DNA of 35,742 nucleotides from a virus: IMG/VR virus record IMGVR_UViG_3300044614_002511, positions 1 to 35,742 of that record; one strand, 5' to 3'. Shown piece by piece: positions 13,728 to 21,043 of this stretch (position 1 is its first letter; each line of letters starts with the position of its first letter). The notes under the pieces were generated by a model. It saw only the letters and a program-made list of their open reading frames with translations, ran no database searches and was not told where the DNA came from. The position numbers and the translations under genes were made by a program.

Positions 13728-14459
13728 ATGCAGTTTCAATTTGATAGTAAAATAGCCCAAGATCATAGCGTAAATGAAGCTGTGTTTATCCATAATTTAT
13801 ACTTGTGGATCAAGTACAATAAAGCCAACGAAAAGCATTTTTACGAGGGCAAATATTGGACGTACAATACTAAAAAAGCATTTGCAGAATTGTTTCCTTT
13901 TTGGTCATTAGACCAGGTGAAAAGAATCATCGATTCTCTATTGAAAAAAGGGTTGATTTTCGCAGGCAATTTCAATGAAAATTCATGGGATAAAACCAAC
14001 TGGTATTCGTTGTCGGATGAAGTGCTTTTTATCTACGAAAACGGTGCGAAGCCCAATAAAACTGCATTAGGCGAAATCGCCCAATCGAGTGGTGCAAAAT
14101 CGCCCAATCGAATGGTGCAAAATCACCCAATCGATGAATGCAAAATCGCCCAATCATTTATAGGAACATATAATAAAACATATAATAAAGCATGTGAGGG
14201 TGCTCTCGCGTTTTTTGAAAATAATTTTCCTTCTTCATACGAAGCTTTAATGATGCAGTTTAAAACGAAAATCAAAGATTTTCAAAAGTTCCGAACGCTG
14301 TTTGATGCAAAAGTAGAAACTGAAAAGTTGGAGTATGATCAGCGAGTGTTATCCGGCAGGTTTATTTCCTTCGCAACCAACTGGATTGAGAATGAGAAAA
14401 AAGAAGCGAAAGTGATTGAGTTGTTTGAAGGTCCAAAACACAAAATAGGAGGGTTTTAA
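13728..14459 (+). CDS. Replication initiator (O-like) with origin inside the gene
   Basis: 243 residues. The N-terminal domain (about 1-105) is a winged-helix type: ALFIHNLYLW-like helices, then WSLDQVKRIIDSLLKKGLI and a wing to NWYSLSDE. The centre (about 108-150) is low-complexity with repeated IAQS motifs encoded by 23-bp iterons. The C-terminal part (about 158-243) is helical with a WIENEKKEAK end, a DnaD/helicase-loader-like tail. The next gene, 1 bp later, is the DnaB helicase. This is the layout of lambda O followed by P/DnaB: the initiator binds iterons inside its own gene and loads the helicase. Confidence 0.75.
   Translation: MQFQFDSKIAQDHSVNEAVFIHNLYLWIKYNKANEKHFYEGKYWTYNTKKAFAELFPFWSLDQVKRIIDSLLKKGLIFAGNFNENSWDKTNWYSLSDEVLFIYENGAKPNKTALGEIAQSSGAKSPNRMVQNHPIDECKIAQSFIGTYNKTYNKACEGALAFFENNFPSSYEALMMQFKTKIKDFQKFRTLFDAKVETEKLEYDQRVLSGRFISFATNWIENEKKEAKVIELFEGPKHKIGGF
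14074..14160 (+). repeat. Four 23-bp iterons (candidate replication origin)
   Basis: Copies of AAATCGCCCAATCGA or close start at 14074, 14097, 14120 and 14143, exactly 23 bp apart. The third has one change (ACCC for GCCC) and the fourth diverges after CCCAATC. Because 23 is not a multiple of 3, each copy is read in a different frame, so the conservation is on DNA, not protein. This is the mark of origin iterons, as in the lambda O gene. Confidence 0.85.
14166..14189 (+). repeat. Tandem AT-rich 12-mers next to iterons (DUE-like)
   Basis: Two perfect 12-bp copies of ACATATAATAAA at 14166-14177 and 14178-14189 follow the iterons directly. They translate as TYNK twice. AT-rich tandem 12/13-mers beside initiator sites are typical of DNA-unwinding elements. 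Confidence 0.7.
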
Positions 14460-14460
14460 A

Positions 14461-15984
14461 ATGAATACAGTAGAATCTTTACGAGCAACAAAATCAACAA
14501 TTATTCAAATGGAAAAAGGATTGGTTCCACCACAGGCTATTGATATCGAAGAAGCGGTTATTGGAGCTATTTTGATTGATGAAAAAGGTGTTTACGATGC
14601 GATTGCTGTTATACAGAATCCAAACGTATTCTTCAAAAATGAACACGTGTTGATTTATGAAGCTATCCAGGTGTTGTTTACTGAAGGATTGCCAATAGAT
14701 CTGTTGACAGTTTCGCAAAAGTTAAAGCAGTTAGGAAACTTACAAAATGCGGGTGGTGATATTTATTTGATGACACTAACGCAAAAGATTTCTTCTTCAG
14801 CTCACACCGATTACCACTGCCGGATATTGTTGCAAATGTATCTTCGCCGCATGATTATCATGTTTAATCAAAAGATAACTGCTGCTGCCTACAATGATGA
14901 AATGGATGTGTTTGATTTGATATCACAATGGTCAAACGAATTCGATAAGGTTGCAGATATGACTTCCGTTGGTCGCATGACAAAGGATTTACCAATGGCT
15001 TTAGAAGATGTGAAACGCAACATCGAACTGTTGTCATCCAACAAAGACGATGTGGTGTTGGCAGGTATTCATACAGGCTTCCAACGGATAAATAAATACA
15101 CCGGTGGTTACCGTGAACAGGATTTGATAATACTTGCAGCACGTCCCGGAATGGGTAAAACTGCTAAGGCTTTAAAGACTGCCTTAGAGAATATCAAAAT
15201 GGATGTGCCTGTTGGGATCATCAGTGGTGAAATGTCAATGATGCAATTAACCTCTCGACTGATTGCATTAGATACCAACTTCCATTTGAATCAAATCATG
15301 AAGTATGGATTTGAGAAATCCGAATACTTTATCACACTACAGAATCATGTGGATAGAATGAAGAAATATCCTTTGTATGTTGATGACAGTGGTAAGATGG
15401 ATGTTTCCGATGTTGTGGTAACGATTAAGAATTGGCACCGTAAACACGGGATTAAGTTGGTTATCATTGACTATGTACAATTGATGTTGGATAGATCAAT
15501 GAAAACAAAGAATCGAACCGATGAGTTAGCGAGTGTATCACGTCGATTGAAGTTGTTGGCAAAAGAATTAAACATTCCGATTATCTTATTAGCACAGGTC
15601 AACCGTGACTGTGAGAAACGTGGTAGTTCTAAACGTCCGTTTGTTTCCGATATTAAAGACTGTGGTGCTGTTGAGCAGGATGCAGACATCATTGAGTTTA
15701 TATACCGACCTGACTACTATAAGCTTGAAATGCAAGAAGAAGATTATGATCATGCGTTGGCTTATCTGTTAGACAAAGGAGCCAACACTGAAATCATATT
15801 TGCTAAGTATCGAGGCGGTGCAACAGGAACAACACTGTTGAAGTGGGTTGGTGATAAAACAAAGTTCATTGATGTTGATGATGATAAAGATACAGCTGAT
15901 TATGAGGATAGTCCGTCGGTTCCAACGATGTCAGCAGCTGAAGCATTTGGAAGTTCGAATACTAAAAGTGATGTACCTTTTTGA
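14461..15984 (+). CDS. dnaB: Replicative DNA helicase, DnaB family
   Basis: 507 residues, full length for DnaB. The N-terminal domain begins with IDIEEAVIGAILIDE. The RecA-like core carries the Walker A motif AARPGMGKT (about residues 226-234), Walker B LVIIDYVQLM (about 333-342), the motif LLAQVNRDCEKR and the arginine-finger region KYRGGATGTT. It unwinds DNA ahead of the replisome as a hexamer, loaded at the phage origin by the gene before it. The C-terminus ends KSDVPF, which resembles the acidic tip of single-strand binding proteins. Confidence 0.95.
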   Translation: MNTVESLRATKSTIIQMEKGLVPPQAIDIEEAVIGAILIDEKGVYDAIAVIQNPNVFFKNEHVLIYEAIQVLFTEGLPIDLLTVSQKLKQLGNLQNAGGDIYLMTLTQKISSSAHTDYHCRILLQMYLRRMIIMFNQKITAAAYNDEMDVFDLISQWSNEFDKVADMTSVGRMTKDLPMALEDVKRNIELLSSNKDDVVLAGIHTGFQRINKYTGGYREQDLIILAARPGMGKTAKALKTALENIKMDVPVGIISGEMSMMQLTSRLIALDTNFHLNQIMKYGFEKSEYFITLQNHVDRMKKYPLYVDDSGKMDVSDVVVTIKNWHRKHGIKLVIIDYVQLMLDRSMKTKNRTDELASVSRRLKLLAKELNIPIILLAQVNRDCEKRGSSKRPFVSDIKDCGAVEQDADIIEFIYRPDYYKLEMQEEDYDHALAYLLDKGANTEIIFAKYRGGATGTTLLKWVGDKTKFIDVDDDKDTADYEDSPSVPTMSAAEAFGSSNTKSDVPF

Positions 15985-15985
15985 T

Positions 15986-16282
15986 ATGGCAAACGCACCA
16001 AAGAAGATACAGCGTTCATGGGTTCCACAGCGTAAAGCTTTCGAACGTGAACACAGCAACCAGGAGTTCTACAACAGCTCACAATGGCGAAGGTTTGCAA
16101 AGGTTTACAAACGAATGAATCCTTTGTGTGTAGAGTGTGAAAAGAATGGTATTGTTACGGCTGTTTATGTTGCTGACCATATCAAACCAATCAATCAAGG
16201 CGGTGAACGATATGATGAAGCAAACATTCAAAGCCTGTGTGAAACGTGTCACAATAGGAAATCTGGTAGTGAGAGGGGATAG
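15986..16282 (+). CDS. Packaging-associated HNH endonuclease
   Basis: 98 residues from the ATG at 15986, 1 bp after dnaB; the longer reading starting at 15848 is a shadow of dnaB. The zinc ribbon and HNH core are intact: CVEC, then ADHIKPINQGG, an Asn in NIQSL and CETCHNRKS. Small HNH proteins directly upstream of the small terminase are a hallmark of cos-type phages, where the nuclease aids terminase cutting. Confidence 0.88.
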   Translation: MANAPKKIQRSWVPQRKAFEREHSNQEFYNSSQWRRFAKVYKRMNPLCVECEKNGIVTAVYVADHIKPINQGGERYDEANIQSLCETCHNRKSGSERG

Positions 16283-16387
16283 GGGGTTAAATCTCTACAA
16301 ACCCGCAGGTGGCTACATCGCTGCTTAGTCACAATTTTACTCGGTGGTTTAAAAGTAAGGGGGGGTTAATTAATAAACAATAGAGCT
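16283..16387 (+). other. Intergenic region before terS, candidate cos site
   Basis: A 105-bp gap between the HNH gene and terS holds two G-runs with the same sequence, GGGGGTTAAAT at 16282-16292 and GGGGGGGTTAAT at 16359-16370, plus a few short imperfect inverted repeats. The HNH-terS gap is where cos sites lie in many phages. The cut position cannot be read from sequence. Confidence 0.4.
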
Positions 16388-16831
16388 ATGGCATTAGAAA
16401 TCGTATCAATTGGAAAAGGTTCCGACAATTTGTTGGATGTTCCGAAGCCGCCAATTTATTTAAGCGACGAAGCAAAAAAACATTATTCGAAAATGGGTAA
16501 AATTTTGGCAAAAAATAAACGCCTCAAAGAAATGTTTTTGCCTGCGTTGGAAGTTTATGCAGAATCGATGGCCCAGTTTCAATTTGCTGTTTCCGAAATA
16601 CGGAAAAAAAACAAAGAAAAATTTGGCAGCGGTTACAAACAAAAGTTTTCTTCCGGAGCTGAAAACATTTCAGTAGAAGTGACTTTAAAAAAATCTGCCA
16701 TTGATGATTTATTAAAATGCTTTAAACTTTTTGGTTTAGACCCTAAATCAGAAAGCGAACTGAAAGGTTTGGTTGATCCTAACCAAACAAACCTTTTTGA
16801 AGAAATGATGAAAGCCAAACACGGAGGCTAA
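16388..16831 (+). CDS. terS: Small terminase subunit, P27 family
   Basis: 147 residues. The N-terminal half has the P27-type layout: PPIYLSDEAKKHYSKMGKIL, then KEMFLPALEVYAESMAQFQ, a helix pair that binds DNA, and the motif KSAIDDLLKCFKLFGLDP near the end. This is the DNA-recognition part of the packaging motor. It follows the HNH gene as usual, but terL does not follow directly: eight small genes and repeats intervene, which is abnormal for the module. Confidence 0.85.
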   Translation: MALEIVSIGKGSDNLLDVPKPPIYLSDEAKKHYSKMGKILAKNKRLKEMFLPALEVYAESMAQFQFAVSEIRKKNKEKFGSGYKQKFSSGAENISVEVTLKKSAIDDLLKCFKLFGLDPKSESELKGLVDPNQTNLFEEMMKAKHGG

Positions 16832-16870
16832 AATTTAAGTATTACAAATGGAAATTTTGAAACAATTGAC

Positions 16871-16889
16871 CTTCACTTTTAAAGTGAAG
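16871..16889. repeat. 19-bp near-perfect palindrome downstream of terS
   Basis: CTTCACTTT at 16871-16879 and AAAGTGAAG at 16881-16889 are perfect arms around a single base. No T tract follows, so a terminator is unlikely. It could be a protein-binding or recombination site at the left edge of the cassette block. Confidence 0.55.
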
Positions 16890-16912
16890 CAGGATTCTTA
16901 ATGTTTTTTATT

Positions 16913-17125
16913 ATGAAAATAGGACAAAATGTAGTATTTGATTTAGAAGCCTGGATAGGTGAAGAAATGATTATGGAAGAACATACAGCTGAAATTTTAG
17001 ATATCTGTATTGATCCACTTGGAAGGCATGAATCAAAATGTATTGTAGTTGTGAATTCTAAAAAATATGGAATTCCTTTTTCACAAATTAAACAAGTATT
17101 GCCGGCAACGTTCCCACGCTTGTAG
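16913..17125 (+). CDS. Small hypothetical protein, C-terminus inside attC-like site
   Basis: 70 residues from the ATG at 16913 (an in-frame ATG at 16901 would add MFFI). Beta-rich, SH3-like style: FDLEAWIGEEMIMEEHTAEILDICIDP, then KCIVVVNSKKYGIPFSQIKQVL. The last residues PATFPRL and the stop are encoded by the left arm of the first hairpin, so its original end may have been replaced when the cassette block formed. Function unknown. Confidence 0.5.
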   Translation: MKIGQNVVFDLEAWIGEEMIMEEHTAEILDICIDPLGRHESKCIVVVNSKKYGIPFSQIKQVLPATFPRL

Positions 17126-17178
17126 ATGGTGGCGTATGCGGAAGCGTAGATTCCGCCACTAGCTACAAACGTGTGTTA
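17106..17178 (+). repeat. attC-like site A
   Basis: Left arm ACGCTTGTAG (17116-17125) pairs 9 of 10 with CTACAAACGT (17163-17172), and inner GTGGCG (17129-17134) pairs fully with CGCCAC (17154-17159), leaving unpaired bases between the blocks. The outer boxes are CAACG at 17106 and GTGTTAG ending 17179. Split stems and AAC...GTTA ends are attC traits; the outer bases fit GTTRRRY only partly. Confidence 0.5.
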
Positions 17179-17217
17179 GTAGCTGGACGGGTTATTAAAA
17201 ACTAAAAATTATAAATT

Positions 17218-17457
17218 ATGTGTGGAATTATAGTAATAAACAAAGGCGAAAAAGAAATAGAAACGCCAAGACAATTTAAAGAACATTTTGGATTTATGCC
17301 TGATGTAGAAATTGGTCATAATAAAATAGAACCTGATTATTGCTTATGTCAATGTGACTGTGAAAAAGCATTAAATGAAAACAATATCCCATTTAAAAAA
17401 GATTGTGGAGATATTTATGTAGGAATGTTAGAGGATGTTGTCGGAGATGACGATTGA
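17218..17457 (+). CDS. Cassette-borne hypothetical protein (79 aa)
   Basis: 79 residues, acidic, beginning MCGIIVINKGEKEIETPRQF. A run CLCQCDCEKAL in the middle clusters four Cys, which may bind metal, with more Cys at residues about 2 and 61. No signal peptide. It lies between attC-like sites A and B, with 39 bp from the end of A to its start, so it would be the cargo of cassette 1. I do not know a family. Confidence 0.5.
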   Translation: MCGIIVINKGEKEIETPRQFKEHFGFMPDVEIGHNKIEPDYCLCQCDCEKALNENNIPFKKDCGDIYVGMLEDVVGDDD

Positions 17458-17469
17458 AACAATCTCACA

Positions 17470-17597
17470 TAACGTTATCGGGCTTTGCGTTCGGCAGGGC
17501 TTAGAAGTACAAAAGATTAATTAATAACTAAAGTTTAATAGAATGAAAAAAGCTGAATTAACAACCGAAACCCCTGCTGACGCAAAACCCGTGTTAG
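17470..17597 (+). repeat. attC-like site B (long stem, about 128 bp)
   Basis: Outer arms CGGGCTTTGCGT (17479-17490) and ACGCAAAACCCG (17580-17591) pair 11 of 12. Inner GCAGGG (17494-17499) and CCCTGC (17572-17577) pair fully. The ends are TAACG (17470-17474) and GTGTTAG (17591-17597). About 70 bp of AT-rich sequence form the loop. Total length is within the range known for attC sites. Confidence 0.6.
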
Positions 17598-17779
17598 CGG
17601 ATAGTTCTTTATCCGTTTTTTTGGATTACGAAATTAGAAGCAGTTGGTGGGCTTCTTGGATTGGTTGGAATTGGGGACAAGAATTATCAGGTAAATACTT
17701 CGCTTGGAAAACGAGCAGAAAGTATGCAAGGTATAAACGTTCAAAAATGTGGGAACGCAGGATAAAGAATTTCCGCTAA
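17543..17779 (+). CDS. Trp-rich cassette protein with start inside attC-like site
   Basis: 78 residues. The ATG at 17543 lies in the loop of site B and the first 16 residues, MKKAELTTETPADAKP, are encoded by its right half; GTG at 17591 is an alternative start at the recombination end. The rest is Trp- and Arg-rich (SSWWASWIGWNWGQE, then KTSRKYARYKRSKMWERRIKNFR), amphipathic and basic. The stop TAA is the first three bases of site C. Membrane or nucleic-acid binding is possible; function unknown. Confidence 0.5.
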   Translation: MKKAELTTETPADAKPVLADSSLSVFLDYEIRSSWWASWIGWNWGQELSGKYFAWKTSRKYARYKRSKMWERRIKNFR

Positions 17780-17823
17780 CGCCCGGATTGGCGATGGTTT
17801 TAATCTCGCCAATCCAACGTTAA
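17777..17823 (+). repeat. attC-like site C (short)
   Basis: GGATTGGCGA at 17785-17794 pairs perfectly with TCGCCAATCC at 17806-17815 around an 11-base loop. Outer TAACG (17777-17781) opposes ACGTTA (17817-17822), separated by unpaired bases. The TAA is also the stop of the Trp-rich gene, as is common in cassettes. Confidence 0.55.
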
Positions 17824-17851
17824 AAAAAACAAATAATCTAAAAAAAAAAAC

Positions 17852-18085
17852 ATGAAAATCTTCTTCACCTCTTTCTTTCAAATCGGCTTAGTAGCAATCA
17901 ACACCTACATGATCACCCAATTAATATGGCTCGGAATCTTTATAGTTTCCTTTTTGATATCGCTATTGTGGTGTTTCAATGTGTCAAAAATATCCGTATC
18001 AACCAGGGCTGCCAAATTAATATACGCAACCGGTGCCGGAACCGGAGCTGTAACCGGACTTTTAATCTTAAAACTATTTATCTAA
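17852..18085 (+). CDS. Small membrane protein (77 aa)
   Basis: 77 residues with two or three hydrophobic segments: about 2-16, 21-43 (MITQLIWLGIFIVSFLISLLWCF) and 57-75 (IYATGAGTGAVTGLLILKLF). First gene after attC-like site C. The last base of its stop is the first of the next ATG (TAATG), so it is coupled to it. Function unknown; it appears to resume the normal phage operon. Confidence 0.5.
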   Translation: MKIFFTSFFQIGLVAINTYMITQLIWLGIFIVSFLISLLWCFNVSKISVSTRAAKLIYATGAGTGAVTGLLILKLFI

Positions 18086-18348
18086 TGAACCCAAAACAAT
18101 TTGCACAAACATCCCACCGCATTGCTGTATTATCGGCATTGTTGGTTGAATCGTTGGAAGATATCAACGCATCATCCACCGCAGCTTTAGATTTAAAACA
18201 AAAAGCACAAGAAATCATCCCGCATTGCGAAAGAATGCTCGAAGAAGTTTACACCGCCAAAAACATCACATCCGGCACCTACTTTAACGAGCTTTCAAAT
18301 AAAGTAGATACGGTAATCCGTAAAAATTTTGAAATAATAACTATTTAA
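18085..18348 (+). CDS. Helical hypothetical protein (87 aa)
   Basis: Start at the ATG of the TAATG junction at 18083-18087, not the longer frame from 17926, which overlaps the membrane gene. 87 residues, helical, with LSALLVESLEDINASSTAALDLKQKAQEIIPHCERMLEEVY in the middle. No membrane segment. Position upstream of terL only. Confidence 0.5.
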   Translation: MNPKQFAQTSHRIAVLSALLVESLEDINASSTAALDLKQKAQEIIPHCERMLEEVYTAKNITSGTYFNELSNKVDTVIRKNFEIITI

Positions 18349-18358
18349 TTTACAAAAA

Positions 18359-18574
18359 ATGAAAGAAGGCAGCACTTACATCGTAAAAAAAGGCCGGGCT
18401 TACTCCGCCGAAATTTATAAAGTAAAAATTATCGAAGTGACTAAACTGACACTTGCTGTAATTTGGGAAAATAATAAAGGATATGATCGTTATTTAATTG
18501 CCGATTTTGAAAAAAAATATTCAATAATCGAAGAATTAGAATCCGACCCAATCGAAACAGAAACCAACGAATAA
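18359..18574 (+). CDS. Small SH3-like hypothetical protein
   Basis: 71 residues. Beta-rich start (STYIVKKGRAYSAEIYKVKIIEVTKLTLAVIW) and acidic tail (EELESDPIETETNE). It ends 1 bp before the next gene. Not recognised. Confidence 0.5.
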   Translation: MKEGSTYIVKKGRAYSAEIYKVKIIEVTKLTLAVIWENNKGYDRYLIADFEKKYSIIEELESDPIETETNE

Positions 18575-18575
18575 A

Positions 18576-18818
18576 ATGTCACACCTCGAATCCCTGTTAA
18601 AACAAGCTCGAAAACTCTACAGCGAAACCCGTGGAGCTGCATTTATCATCACCGGTTCTAACTGTGGTGAATACTGGTTCCTAAAAATGCCTTCCATTAG
18701 TGAAACCTTTGAAAGCGTGCATTTAGAAACTGTATTGGAAGATTATATCGACCTGGTCCTTAACAACCGTGTCAAAGTGGCAAAAAGAAAAAACACAACA
18801 AAAGAATTTAGATTATGA
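18576..18818 (+). CDS. Hypothetical protein (80 aa)
   Basis: 80 residues, mixed alpha/beta with MSHLESLLKQARKLYSETRG then AAFIITGSNCGEYWFLKM, and a basic C-terminus (RVKVAKRKNTTKEFRL). Overlaps the next start by 4 bp (ATGA), so translation of both is coupled. Not recognised. Confidence 0.5.
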   Translation: MSHLESLLKQARKLYSETRGAAFIITGSNCGEYWFLKMPSISETFESVHLETVLEDYIDLVLNNRVKVAKRKNTTKEFRL

Positions 18819-19069
18819 AAAACCCGATAACAGATCAGTATTTATTTAATCTTCCTATCAAAGCCGAAATTGGTGATGTAGTTCTTTATAATTCTTATGA
18901 TGAAAATGGCGAAGTAGCTCTACAAGAATCTGAAATAATTGACGAAAATGAATTTATGTACTTCACAGGTGTGAATAAATACGGAACCAAAATTGGTTTC
19001 CATAAATCAAGATTAGTAAAAATTGTTAAATCAAAATCAGGGCAATGCCAACTATTTAACCAGCTTTAA
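18815..19069 (+). CDS. Small beta-rich hypothetical protein (84 aa)
   Basis: 84 residues, beta-rich with a VVLYNSYDENGEVALQESEII segment and a basic end (SRLVKIVKSKSGQCQLFNQL). Start overlaps the previous stop by 4 bp; ends 3 bp before terL. It could be part of the packaging module, but nothing points to a function. Confidence 0.5.
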   Translation: MKNPITDQYLFNLPIKAEIGDVVLYNSYDENGEVALQESEIIDENEFMYFTGVNKYGTKIGFHKSRLVKIVKSKSGQCQLFNQL

Positions 19070-19072
19070 TAA

Positions 19073-20788
19073 ATGCAACCAACACCCCAACAACTCCAAT
19101 CCACACCTTTTCTATACGCCGAATCCGTTCGCAACGGCTCTATCGTTACCGGAAAAAAAATAAAACTCGCCGTTGAACGCTTTTATCAATGGATTGAAAC
19201 CGCCGAAACCGACGGATTCACATTAGATCACCATGCCGGAATGTTCGCCGTAAATTTCTTCCCGAAATTTGTGAACCATGTCGAAGGAAAAATGGCAGGA
19301 AAACCCTTCGAGCTCGCTCCGTTCCAACAATTCACTATGTATAATCTGTTTGGTTGGAAAGATGCCACCGGAAAACGCCGCATCAAAACCGTTTACGACA
19401 AACGGGCCAAGAAAAACGGTAAAACCGCCGAAATGGCCGGATTGGCATTATACTGCATGAGTTTTGATGAAGAAGTCAAAGCCCAGGTGTATGTTGGAGC
19501 CACAAAAGAAGAACAGGCAAAACTTTGTTGGGGTGCTGCCAAAGATTTTATCGATTCGTTTTGTGCAAACCCGAATTTAAAGAAAATGGGCTTTCGCACG
19601 TTGCAAAACAAAATTATTTTCGACCCGTTAAACAGTTTTATGCGTCCGTTGGGTGGCGATAGTAAAACACAGGATGGAATTAACGCACATTTAGCAATTA
19701 TCGACGAATACCACGCTCATGCAACCGATGGTGTGAAAGAAAACCTCGAATCATCAGCAGTTCAACGGTTGCAACCCATCACATATCACATCACTACAGC
19801 CGGTGTAAACACCGCTTCGGTTTGTAAAAACTACGAAGATTCAGTGATTGAAGTCCTCGAAGGTCGCAAAAAAGACGACCGCCTTTGGATCATGATTCAC
19901 GACATGGATGAAAATGACGACTGGCAAGATGAAACCAACTGGATAAAAGCCAATCCGTTGTTAGGTATCGGCTTGGAAATCGACAACATTCGCGATGAGT
20001 TTACAAAATGCGTTAACCAACCTTCAAAGATTCCAAACTTCAAAACCAAACATCTAAACATGTGGGTCGATGCTCCACAAATTTGGATTCCAAACGAGAT
20101 TTGGATGCGTAATAAAATCGCTACTTTGCCGTTGGAAGCATTTACCAAGAACACATCTTTTGCAGCGGTCGATTTATCGAGTACCACCGATATTTCGGCA
20201 TTTGTAATCGTTTCCGAACCCGATGAAAAGGGATTCCGGTACATTAACCCTTATTTTTTCTGTCCGAAAGATACGGTAGATCGTCGTTCAAAAGAAGATC
20301 GCGTTCCGTATCGATACTGGGTCGATGCCGGCTACATGATAGCCACACCCGGAAACGTAGTTGATTATGCCTATATTGAAGATAAAATTTGCGAAGTATA
20401 TCCCGATTTTAAAATAAACCGCATTGAATTTGACAAATGGAATGCCACACAAATCGTTCAAAACCTTATGGAAAAAGGAATCGAAGTTTCCTATTTTTCG
20501 CAAGCAATCGGAACCATTTCCGGACCAACAAAAGAGTTCGAAAAACTCGTGTACGATGGCAAATTGTTGCATGATGGCAATCCGGTTTTAGCATGGATGT
20601 TGGCAAGCTGCGTAATTTATCGCGATGCCAACGAAAATTACAAAGTTCACAAAGGGCAAAGCCACGCCAACGGTCGCCGTGTCGATGGAATTGTGGCGGC
20701 AATCATGGCATTAGGTGGCTCAATGTCGCCCGAAGTGCAAACATCAAAATATAGTAAACCAATGGACGAATCTGAAATCTATATCTAA
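19073..20788 (+). CDS. terL: Large terminase subunit (HK97-like)
   Basis: 571 residues. The ATPase domain has the terminase Walker A RAKKNGKT (about 110-118), Walker B LAIIDEYH (Asp211/Glu212 region) and the coupling motif TTAG (about 239-243). The nuclease domain supplies three acidic residues: Asp367 in AVDLSS, Asp454 in EFDKWN and Asp538 in RRVDGIVAA. It cuts and translocates DNA into proheads through the portal. The length fits Terminase_1 proteins. Confidence 0.95.
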   Translation: MQPTPQQLQSTPFLYAESVRNGSIVTGKKIKLAVERFYQWIETAETDGFTLDHHAGMFAVNFFPKFVNHVEGKMAGKPFELAPFQQFTMYNLFGWKDATGKRRIKTVYDKRAKKNGKTAEMAGLALYCMSFDEEVKAQVYVGATKEEQAKLCWGAAKDFIDSFCANPNLKKMGFRTLQNKIIFDPLNSFMRPLGGDSKTQDGINAHLAIIDEYHAHATDGVKENLESSAVQRLQPITYHITTAGVNTASVCKNYEDSVIEVLEGRKKDDRLWIMIHDMDENDDWQDETNWIKANPLLGIGLEIDNIRDEFTKCVNQPSKIPNFKTKHLNMWVDAPQIWIPNEIWMRNKIATLPLEAFTKNTSFAAVDLSSTTDISAFVIVSEPDEKGFRYINPYFFCPKDTVDRRSKEDRVPYRYWVDAGYMIATPGNVVDYAYIEDKICEVYPDFKINRIEFDKWNATQIVQNLMEKGIEVSYFSQAIGTISGPTKEFEKLVYDGKLLHDGNPVLAWMLASCVIYRDANENYKVHKGQSHANGRRVDGIVAAIMALGGSMSPEVQTSKYSKPMDESEIYI

Positions 20789-20791
20789 CCT

Positions 20792-21043
20792 ATGACACAC
20801 CTGGAACAACTTCAAAAAGCGGAAATCGAAAAGCAACAAAAGCAAATCGACGAAATGCGACAACTCGCAACAACACAAGGGTTTTATGATTATTATTTTA
20901 GGTCCTTAAAAAAATACGGTAACAATACAGAATGCTTTCACGCGGTCAATGATTTATATTTTGAGTATTTTAAAGAATACCGCTATTCGTCCTACGATTC
21001 ATTTTCAAAAACATTAAAAAAATTTTATTCCAATGAAAAATAA
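20792..21043 (+). CDS. Small coiled-coil protein after terL
   Basis: 83 residues: an N-terminal charged helix (LEQLQKAEIEKQQKQIDEMRQL) followed by a Tyr/Phe-rich helical end (YYFRSLKKYGNNTECFHAVNDLYFEYFKEYRYSSYDSF). It overlaps the next gene by 11 bp. Unassigned; in packaging module by place. Confidence 0.5.
   Translation: MTHLEQLQKAEIEKQQKQIDEMRQLATTQGFYDYYFRSLKKYGNNTECFHAVNDLYFEYFKEYRYSSYDSFSKTLKKFYSNEK

Larger units (their letters stand above)
16913..17823 (+). mobile_element. Candidate integron-like gene-cassette block (no integrase present)
   Basis: Three attC-like imperfect hairpins (17106-17178, 17470-17597, 17777-17823) lie in one orientation, each after a small ORF on the same strand. 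Each ends AAC...GTTA and its arms differ in sequence from the others, as attC sites do. Two cassettes can be drawn: one with the 79-residue ORF, one with the Trp-rich ORF. No integron integrase is in the window, so this resembles a cluster of attC sites lacking an integrase. An alternative is a family of dispersed palindromic repeats of Bacteroidetes. Confidence 0.45.

Noticed and set aside
14074-14160. CRISPR array
   Set aside because: 23-bp period with almost no spacer, within a coding gene; iterons fit better.
15848-15985. Longer start for the HNH endonuclease
   Set aside because: The extra part lies wholly inside dnaB in another frame; ATG at 15986 directly after the dnaB stop fits.
16849-16902. 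17-residue ORF after terS (MEILKQLTFTFKVKQDS)
   Set aside because: Very short and spanning the palindrome; no support for translation.
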